A stretch of DNA of 5,100 nt from Filomicrobium sp. (GTDB lineage: Bacteria > Pseudomonadota > Alphaproteobacteria > Rhizobiales > Hyphomicrobiaceae), in the NCBI GenBank assembly GCA_021775655.1, contig JAJFHK010000008.1, forward strand, positions 1 to 5,100, read 5' to 3'. Position 1 is the first letter of the stretch. The number at the start of each line of letters is the position of its first letter. Made by a program: the position numbers and the translations under genes. Below the pieces are notes generated by a model. It made no database searches. It saw only the letters and a list, made by a program, of their open reading frames with translations, and was not told where the DNA came from. Shown here piece after piece: positions 1 to 5,100 of the stretch.

Positions 1-814
1 TCCCAAGTTCAGGGAATCCGCCACAGTAGACCCCTTCAGCACCCGTCTTCATGAAGACGCGGCCGGGCAATTTTTCCATGACAACACTGTCGGCACGCCC
101 GGGACCAGCAACCATTTCAGGTTCGGCCCAACAGGCGCGCATCAGGCGTTGGAATGCTGCTGCATGTTTTGCATCAATGCCGGTGCCGCTGACTAATCTC
201 GCAAACACCGTTGCCATCACCTCGAGAGGCATTGCCCAATTCGGCAGTGAGCAACCGTCAAAGCCCATAACATCGGTGCCGAGGTTGAGTCCTGACACCT
301 CATTAAGAATCGCAAGCACGCGCTGCTGAATCGGGTGATCGGCTTGCCAATACGCTTCAATCGGCATGCCCAGGTGGCGAGCGGTGGCGAGCATGCCCGC
401 ATGTTTGCCCGAGCAATTGTTATGCAGTTGTGTCGGTTCACCGCCTGAACGCCAGAGATCCTTTGCAGCCTTTGCTCCAAGCGGCGTATGTGAACCGCAG
501 CCAAGATCGGATTCTGACAACTTTGCCGCCGTGAGCATCTCTTCGGCGACCTGGGTGTGGCGCATCGTACCGGTGTGGGAGGCACACGCGAGCGCAATCT
601 GATCATTGCCGAATCCGTAGTGGTCAGCGGCACCTGACTGGATGAGCGGCAGAGCCTGTAAAGCCTTTATGGCTGAGCGCGGATAGATTGGCCTCTGGGT
701 ATCTCCCAAAGACAGCAGGACACCGGATGACGCGCTGACAATTGCCAGCGAGCCGGTATGCGCGCTTTCTACAAGCGGTCCGCGGGTGACCTCGATGAGG
801 GTTGGGTTGGTCAT
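1..814 (-). CDS. L-asparaginase, Asparaginase_II family (Rhizobium AnsA/ReAV type), C-terminus cut by window edge
   Basis: The predicted enzyme hydrolyses L-asparagine to L-aspartate and ammonia, probably in the cytoplasm since no signal peptide is seen. The frame is open from the ATG at 814 to the left edge, giving 271 residues; family members usually have about 330-370, so the last quarter is missing. Residues seen: YPRSAIK (44-50) with S47 and K50, ACASHTG (76-82) with S79, NNCSGKHAG (132-140) with C134 and K137, GFDGCSLP (184-191) with C188, MVAGPGRADS (234-243) and KTGAEGVYC (256-264). From memory of the R. etli ReAV structure, its active-site S48/K51/S80 and zinc-site C135/K138/C189 match these with a constant offset of one, so the enzyme should be active. 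An in-frame TGA at 869-871 lies upstream and ATG 814 is the first ATG after it. The ribosome site (CGAGAA) is weak. The gene starts 87 bases after the HlyD-like gene on the same strand, so read-through is possible. It is unrelated in fold to the E. coli AnsA/AnsB asparaginases. Confidence 0.93.
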   Translation of the reverse strand, partial: MTNPTLIEVTRGPLVESAHTGSLAIVSASSGVLLSLGDTQRPIYPRSAIKALQALPLIQSGAADHYGFGNDQIALACASHTGTMRHTQVAEEMLTAAKLSESDLGCGSHTPLGAKAAKDLWRSGGEPTQLHNNCSGKHAGMLATARHLGMPIEAYWQADHPIQQRVLAILNEVSGLNLGTDVMGFDGCSLPNWAMPLEVMATVFARLVSGTGIDAKHAAAFQRLMRACWAEPEMVAGPGRADSVVMEKLPGRVFMKTGAEGVYCGGFPELG

Positions 815-901
815 TCGATTCTCGGTTCGCAAGGCGTTGCCGCCACCCTGCCCAGCCTTGCCGCGATGTCAAACCCTTTGGGCGATTTGTCCCGCCGGCT
901 G
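815..901. other. 87-base gap between the HlyD-like and asparaginase genes, no clear signal
   Basis: On the minus strand this gap holds a short GGCG/CGCC inverted repeat just after the adaptor stop, without a following T run, so it is not a convincing intrinsic terminator. It also holds a TTGACA at 872-867 with no good -10 at normal spacing. The sequence therefore does not settle whether the asparaginase is transcribed with the secretion genes or from its own promoter. Confidence 0.5.
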
Positions 902-2320
902 CTATCGTTCTTTCATGGCGTCGTGGCGCATGCGCGTCAGTGGCTTTGTGAGATAAGCGAGTACGGTCTTCTTGCCGGTGAGGACGTCGACTTCTGCAAC
1001 CATGCCTGGAATGACCGGCAAGTCTTCGCCGCCGTGCAAAAGACCGCCTACGTCGGTCCGGACTTTGATCAAGTAATATGTTTCACCTTTTTCGTTGGTC
1101 ACCGAGTCGGCGCCAATGTGTTCCACCTCGCCATCGAGACCACCATAAAGGGCGAAATCATACGCCGTTAGTTTAACCCGGGCATCTTGTCCGGGCCTCA
1201 GAAAGGCGATGTCCTTGGGGCGGATGCGCGCTTCGATCAGCAAAGTGTCGTTGAGCGGAACGATCTCGATTAGATCGGACCCTGGCTGTACGACCTGACC
1301 GATGGTGGTGACGTGGACCGTCTTGACAATCCCGGTCGCAGGAGCGCGAACAATTGTGCGGGCAAGCTTGTCGGCGCTGCGCTTATTCACCTCGCCTAGA
1401 GCTGCCAACTCGATTCGGGCATCGTTCAGTTTGCCCAGCGCTTCGGCACGGTAGCCCGACAGTTTTTCCGCACGCCGATCTTGAACTTCCTCAGCTTGCG
1501 CTCTGACACGGGGGATGGCGAGTTGCGCCGCTTGCAGTTCGCCGCGCGTATCGTTGACTTTGGCCTCGGCGGCAAGCAAATCGGAGCGGGAAACGGCGCG
1601 TGACTTCGCTAATGGGGCGAGAATCTCAGCCTGCGCCTGGGCGATCTCTAGCGATCGCTTCAAGGTTGCAACTTTGGCGTCCAGCTCGATCAACTCTTGC
1701 TGGCGCTGACGATATTGAGAGTCGAGTCCGGCGATAGCAGCGTCGAGTTCATGCTTGCGGGCTTCAAAGGTCTGGCGCTGTCTTTCGACAAGATTAGCTG
1801 CATCAAGTTTCAGATCCTCAGCAAAGATCAACAGCGTTCCGGAAAGCTCGGCTTCAAGGCGAGTCGAGAGCGCACGTAATCCAAGTATGCGTTCTTGGGT
1901 TTCGCCGTGACTTGCATCGGCCTGTGTCGGGTCGATGCGCAATATCACGTCGCCTTGCACGATGCGGTCGCCCTCGCGGACAACAATCTCGCGGATGATG
2001 CCGCCCTCCAGATTTTGCACGAGCTGAATTTTGCTAGCGGGAATAACACGACCTTCACCACGGGTGGCTTCTTCTATTTCTGCAAAGGCCGCCCAGGCAA
2101 CAAAGCCTGCAACAAGGCCGGCAAGGCTCAACAACAGGAGGCTGGGACCGCGTGGATGAGGACGTAAAAGATCGGCACTGACTGCGGTCGGGATACCCGC
2201 CGTACGTATTGGTTGGGAGAGTTCGGCTGGGTGAGTTGGTGTCGTTGATGTTGCGGCGACGGCACCATTATCAGCTTCCACCGTTGAAGACTTGGAGTTA
2301 GGGGATGCTTGTTTGGTCAT
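902..2320 (-). CDS. HlyD-family periplasmic adaptor subunit of a type I secretion system (LapC/PrtE-like)
   Basis: This membrane fusion protein links the inner-membrane ABC exporter to the outer-membrane channel across the periplasm. Its 472 residues fit the family. In order: a polar, probably disordered cytoplasmic N-terminus rich in Ser/Thr/Pro/Ala (1-57); one transmembrane helix (about 58-80); the first lipoyl half (about 96-130, with NLEGGIIREI and VREGD); a long alpha-helical coiled-coil hairpin (about 135-320) whose tip is likely near KSRAVSRSDLL (239-249), the region that contacts TolC in relatives; the second lipoyl half (about 321-356, with VRAPATGIVKTV and GQVVQPGSDLIEIVP); then the beta-barrel domain. 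The C-terminus has the family hallmark PGMVAEVDVLTGKKTVLAYL (438-457). The ATG overlaps the ABC stop codon as ATGA and is preceded by a good ribosome site, so the two genes are probably translationally coupled. The stop is TAG at 904-902. Substrate specificity cannot be read from this protein. Confidence 0.96.
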   Translation of the reverse strand: MTKQASPNSKSSTVEADNGAVAATSTTPTHPAELSQPIRTAGIPTAVSADLLRPHPRGPSLLLLSLAGLVAGFVAWAAFAEIEEATRGEGRVIPASKIQLVQNLEGGIIREIVVREGDRIVQGDVILRIDPTQADASHGETQERILGLRALSTRLEAELSGTLLIFAEDLKLDAANLVERQRQTFEARKHELDAAIAGLDSQYRQRQQELIELDAKVATLKRSLEIAQAQAEILAPLAKSRAVSRSDLLAAEAKVNDTRGELQAAQLAIPRVRAQAEEVQDRRAEKLSGYRAEALGKLNDARIELAALGEVNKRSADKLARTIVRAPATGIVKTVHVTTIGQVVQPGSDLIEIVPLNDTLLIEARIRPKDIAFLRPGQDARVKLTAYDFALYGGLDGEVEHIGADSVTNEKGETYYLIKVRTDVGGLLHGGEDLPVIPGMVAEVDVLTGKKTVLAYLTKPLTRMRHDAMKER

Positions 2321-4650
2321 GCACCGCCCCTTTCGGACTTTGGCTTCGTGTTTTTGGTCAAGCTCACCCGAGCAGCGCTCGGCTTGGTTCCGGCTCTGCT
2401 GCGCGCAACATTCGACTTCCCCGAAACTGGGGCAAGTTTCGCGAGTACATCGTCTTTGGGACCATCGTGGGCAATTCGACCGTCGTCGAGGACAATCAAA
2501 CGCTGCGCCAGTGTGAGAAGCGCAGGCCGATGCGTGACGATGACAAGCGTTCGATCCTTCGCCCAGGACTGCAGTGCTTCGATTACATTCTGCTCGCTGC
2601 GTCCATCCATTTCGCTGGTCGGCTCATCGAGCAGCAAAACTTTGGGATCGTTTGCCAGAGCACGCGCCAGCGCGACCGATTGGCGCTGCCCTCCGGAGAG
2701 GCCGACGCCGCGCTCCCTTATGAGAGTATCGAACCCGAGCGGCAATCTTGTAATCCAGCGAAGAGCACCTGAGATATGTGCCGCCTTCATTAACATTCCG
2801 TCGGCCAAGGCGGGATTGGCCATCGCGATGTTTTCGCGGATCGTGCCATGGAACAGGCAGGCATCCTGCAACAGCAGCGCGACTTGGTGACGCAACATGA
2901 CCGGCTCGATCTGACCAATCGATATGCCATCGATCAGAACGCGGCCCGTCGTTGGCGTAAAAAGGCCCTGCATCATCTTCAACGCGGTGGTCTTGCCTGA
3001 GCCAATGCCACCGATAATCGCGACATGCTCGCCTGCTGCGATCTGCAAGTCCATGCCTTTGACCGCAGGCTGCCCCATCGGGTCGTAAGAAAACGCGACA
3101 TTCTCAAACGTGTAACTCCCGGCGAGATCCGACTTGGCAAGATAAGTTGCCGCTGCGGAGCGTTCTTGGTCCGAGTTGACGATCTCCGTCAGTGACTTGT
3201 ATGCGATGCGCGTTTGGTTGAGCCGGGATATGAGACCGGCAGCCAAAGTCAATGGCTGGAGGGTGCGTCCTGAAAGGATCGTAGCGGCGATCAATCCGCC
3301 CATTGTCAAATCACCGGCCGCCACGAGATAGAAACCGAACACAACGACGAGTACCTGCACCAATGTCTGCAAGCCGTTGATCGTGTGTTGACCAAGGTTT
3401 GTGACGCGGCGAATCTCAATGCCTGTGCGAATGTGCTCGGCGACCGCACGTTCCCATTTCAATGCCGCCCAGCTCTCTGCGCCAGAAGCTTTGATTGATT
3501 CCAATCCGGCAACGCTTTCGGTTGCCACCGCATTCTTTTGGGCGGCTTCGCGGAAGGCTTCTTCTATCAACTTGGCGAGCGCTCGCTGAGTCAGGTAGCC
3601 AACGCCGAGAATGACCGGTATTGCGGCGGCGACAACCCAGACGAGCGGGCCGGCAACAACCCAGAGCACACAAAGAAACAGCACCATGAAAGGTAAATCG
3701 CCGAACGCCGTCAGCGTCGCCGAGTTGAGAAATTCGCGTAGAGTTTCGAACTCGCGAAGCGTGTTGGCGCGGACACCGGTTGATGCAGGCTGTGTTGTGA
3801 GCCGCGCCCCGAGGAGCCGGCCATAAATCATCGCCGAGAGTCGAGCGTCAGCACGGCGGCTAGCAGCATCGACGGCGCTGGCCCGAAGCGTGCGGATGAG
3901 GAAATCGAACATGATTGCGATTCCGACACCCAGCGCCAGCGCCCACAGCGTCGATTCTGAGGCGTTTGGCAGCACCCGATCGTAAACGTTCATCGAGAAG
4001 AGCGGCATTGCAAGCGCCAACACGTTGACGGCGAGTGTCGCAGCAATGGCTTCTGCGTAGATTCGACGACTGTCTTTGAAGGCCTCAAGAAACCAACCTT
4101 TGCGATTGGCGGTAACGGCCTCTTGTCCACGGGCGTCGAGACCCGAATCCGGGCGCAGGCTCACGATGGTCTTTGCAGTCTTGGCCAAGTCGCAAGCAGG
4201 CACTTCGACACGCTGCTTTGAAGTCGCGCCTGGCAAGCTCATAATCGCTGACTGCGGCCGTCCCTTGTTGTCGGCCCGCAATTCCCACAGGATCTCGACT
4301 GCACCGTCCATCGTCAAAATGAGGACTGGCAATTCAGTTGACGAGAGTTTCGAGATTGGGCCGCGGTTGATCAGGAAGAGTAGCCCCGCCCTGCCGGCTG
4401 CGTCCTCCCCATGTTCAAGCGGAAGGCGACCGTTGACCAGTGGCAAGCCCGAAATCAAGGCCGGCACTGCGGCATGCGTGCCATAGTGGACTGCGATGTC
4501 GGCGATGGCTTGTGCCAGCGGATCCGCCGGACTGGGCGCGTCAATACCGGCCAATGTGTCTTGCGCCTGCCCGACAACAGGCGAACCGGGCAGCGCAGAG
4601 GCGACCCGGTTTTGCAAGTCCTTCACGGGATTTGTGTCGGGCTCGGCCAC
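2317..4650 (-). CDS. Type I secretion system permease/ATPase (LapB-like ABC exporter with degenerate C39-like domain)
   Basis: This inner-membrane ABC exporter would energise one-step protein secretion with the adjacent adaptor and TolC-like channel. Its 777 residues comprise an N-terminal C39-peptidase-like domain (about 43-175), a transmembrane domain with about six hydrophobic segments (roughly 201-222, 234-253, 311-332, 334-353, 425-446, 450-472), and a nucleotide-binding domain (about 512-740). ATPase motifs are complete: Walker A GGIGSGKTT (547-555), Q-loop Q595, signature LSGGQRQ (651-657), Walker B VLLLDEP (671-677) with E676, D-loop SEMD (679-682) and switch H707. The N-terminal domain resembles LapB/LssB relatives (LISGLPLVNGRLPLEHG, 65-81) but lacks a catalytic Cys; its only Cys, C153, is outside the expected active-site segment. 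It therefore should bind rather than cleave its substrate, as in HlyB. The start is GTG 4650: an in-frame TAG sits at 4659-4657 and the first ATG is codon 114. A basic tail (about 743-777) follows the ATPase. A C39 bacteriocin exporter is less likely because the protease residue is missing. Confidence 0.96.
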   Translation of the reverse strand: MAEPDTNPVKDLQNRVASALPGSPVVGQAQDTLAGIDAPSPADPLAQAIADIAVHYGTHAAVPALISGLPLVNGRLPLEHGEDAAGRAGLLFLINRGPISKLSSTELPVLILTMDGAVEILWELRADNKGRPQSAIMSLPGATSKQRVEVPACDLAKTAKTIVSLRPDSGLDARGQEAVTANRKGWFLEAFKDSRRIYAEAIAATLAVNVLALAMPLFSMNVYDRVLPNASESTLWALALGVGIAIMFDFLIRTLRASAVDAASRRADARLSAMIYGRLLGARLTTQPASTGVRANTLREFETLREFLNSATLTAFGDLPFMVLFLCVLWVVAGPLVWVVAAAIPVILGVGYLTQRALAKLIEEAFREAAQKNAVATESVAGLESIKASGAESWAALKWERAVAEHIRTGIEIRRVTNLGQHTINGLQTLVQVLVVVFGFYLVAAGDLTMGGLIAATILSGRTLQPLTLAAGLISRLNQTRIAYKSLTEIVNSDQERSAAATYLAKSDLAGSYTFENVAFSYDPMGQPAVKGMDLQIAAGEHVAIIGGIGSGKTTALKMMQGLFTPTTGRVLIDGISIGQIEPVMLRHQVALLLQDACLFHGTIRENIAMANPALADGMLMKAAHISGALRWITRLPLGFDTLIRERGVGLSGGQRQSVALARALANDPKVLLLDEPTSEMDGRSEQNVIEALQSWAKDRTLVIVTHRPALLTLAQRLIVLDDGRIAHDGPKDDVLAKLAPVSGKSNVARSRAGTKPSAARVSLTKNTKPKSERGGA
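2327..2333 (-). promoter_or_regulatory. Ribosome binding site of the HlyD-like gene
   Basis: The minus strand reads AAAGGGG six bases before the ATG at 2320. It lies inside the last codons of the ABC gene. Together with the ATGA overlap it supports both the chosen start and coupled translation of exporter and adaptor. Confidence 0.7.
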
Positions 4651-4654
4651 CCAG

Positions 4655-4664
4655 TCCTACTCCC
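4655..4664 (-). promoter_or_regulatory. Ribosome binding site supporting the GTG start of the ABC exporter gene
   Basis: The minus strand reads GGGAGTAGGA just before GTG 4650. GGGAG is nine bases from the start and AGGA is four bases from it. The in-frame TAG stop (4659-4657) lies inside this stretch, so no longer in-frame start is possible and the GTG is the only reasonable choice. Confidence 0.6.
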
Positions 4665-4671
4665 GATGTCG

Positions 4672-4677
4672 ATTATA
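4672..4677 (-). promoter_or_regulatory. Possible -10 element between the TolC-like and ABC genes
   Basis: The minus strand has an exact TATAAT in the 46-base gap. The hexamer 17 bases upstream is CTGATC, a poor match to TTGACA, and there is no extended -10 TG. A transcript from here would have a leader of only about 15 bases. It could be a weak internal promoter for the ABC and adaptor genes or chance. Confidence 0.2.
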
Positions 4678-4696
4678 CGCGTGCAATACAACGAGA

Positions 4697-5100
4697 TCAG
4701 CGATCCCTGTGGACGACGGATTTCCAAGCATCAATGCGCCAATGCTCATGCGGCTCGACTGCCTCCCAGGGGTATTCAGTACCGAGAGCCTCCACCAGAC
4801 GTCCCATGGCGGCGAGTACGCGGAATGTATTGAAGCGACCGACGAATTGCTCGGTGCGCAATGCAGCATCGGCAACGAAGATTTCACTTTGTGCGTCAAG
4901 AAGGTCGAGCAGACGGCGCGCGCCGACATCGAATTGCTCTGAGTAGCTCGCCCGGGTCGCGCGGGCGAGTTGCAGTTGGCGGCGCAGGGCGGGGATGCGC
5001 ACGTCGGCAGCTTTGATCGCGTTCCAGGAAACTCGGGTCTCACGCTCGACAACGCGCTCAGTGTTGGCAGAGATCTCAACGGCCTCGTTTGAGCGGGCAT
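4697..5100 (-). CDS. TolC-family outer-membrane channel protein of the type I secretion system, C-terminal part
   Basis: Only the last 133 residues are visible; the N-terminus lies beyond the right edge. TolC-family proteins form trimeric outer-membrane beta-barrels with a periplasmic alpha-helical tunnel. The visible part is almost wholly helical and carries the typical final repeat: a helix with VERETRVSWNAI, then SYSEQFDVGARRLLDLLDAQ, SEIFVADAALRTEQF and FRVLAAMGRLVEALG, matching the family pattern in which a G-(x)n-LLD(L/V)LDAQ segment is followed by a helix ending in LLxxxGxL. After this comes a short polar tail of about 27 residues ending in a TGA at 4699-4697. The true frame runs open through 5098, so the internal GTG at 5002 is not the start. 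A second open minus-strand frame over the same bases has no family resemblance. It lies 46 bases upstream of the ABC gene, consistent with one operon supplying all three parts of the secretion machine. Confidence 0.93.
   Translation of the reverse strand, partial: ARSNEAVEISANTERVVERETRVSWNAIKAADVRIPALRRQLQLARATRASYSEQFDVGARRLLDLLDAQSEIFVADAALRTEQFVGRFNTFRVLAAMGRLVEALGTEYPWEAVEPHEHWRIDAWKSVVHRDR

Noticed and set aside
373..392. Tandem 10-base direct repeat (ggtggcgagc twice), flanked by two copies of gcatgcc.
   Set aside because: It lies within conserved asparaginase coding sequence (GMLATARHLGMP), the frame is intact, and similar codons explain it; no array or mobile-element edge is visible.
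217..633. A 138-codon open frame on the minus strand.
   Set aside because: It overlaps the asparaginase in a different frame; the asparaginase frame carries every conserved family motif.
867..872. TTGACA on the minus strand, a candidate -35 for the asparaginase.
   Set aside because: At 16-18 base spacing the -10 positions are G-rich (such as AGGGTG), so there is no supportable promoter.
880..900. Short inverted repeat (GGCG/CGCC) after the adaptor stop as a possible terminator.
   Set aside because: The stem is only about four base pairs and there is no T run after it.
758..1171. A 137-codon plus-strand open frame spanning the adaptor-asparaginase gap.
   Set aside because: Most of it is antisense to the conserved C-terminus of the adaptor and the start of the asparaginase, and its product resembles no known family.
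2309..2890. A 193-codon open frame on the plus strand.
   Set aside because: It is antisense to the ATPase domain and tail of the ABC exporter, which has all conserved motifs; the plus-strand protein has no recognisable features and is a shadow of GC-rich codon use.
4657..5100. A 147-codon open frame on the minus strand at the right edge.
   Set aside because: It covers the same bases as the TolC-like gene in another frame. Only the frame ending at 4697 shows the TolC-family C-terminal pattern.

Overview
The window reads as part of a proteobacterial chromosome, most likely alphaproteobacterial. The DNA is moderately GC-rich. The asparaginase at the left belongs to the zinc-binding type first studied in Rhizobium, and the secretion genes have the tolC-like / LapB-like / HlyD-like order common in that class. 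The organism cannot be named from this stretch, and the class assignment is inference.

All four supportable genes lie on the minus strand, so transcription runs from right to left. They are: (1) the C-terminal end of a TolC-family outer-membrane channel (5100 down to 4697, truncated by the window edge); (2) a complete 777-residue type I secretion ABC permease/ATPase with a degenerate C39-like N-terminal domain (4650 to 2317, GTG start); (3) a complete 472-residue HlyD-family periplasmic adaptor (2320 to 902) that overlaps the ABC gene by 4 bases (ATGA); (4) after 87 bases, an Asparaginase_II-family L-asparaginase (814 down to the left edge, 271 residues visible) with its expected catalytic and metal-binding residues present.

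Genes 1 to 3 make a full type I secretion system. The ABC exporter in the inner membrane joins the adaptor, which spans the periplasm and docks on the TolC-like channel, so a substrate passes from cytoplasm to outside in one step. The degenerate peptidase domain suggests a substrate with an uncleaved C-terminal signal, such as an RTX-type protein. No such substrate is encoded in the window. The asparaginase is a metabolic enzyme that may be co-transcribed by read-through, but nothing ties it to secretion.

The window is densely coding. The only gaps are 46 bases (TolC-like to ABC) and 87 bases (adaptor to asparaginase). I saw no tRNA, rRNA, CRISPR array, insertion sequence or convincing terminator. 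The long plus-strand open frames are antisense shadows of these genes. I found no clear sign of an undescribed system here.
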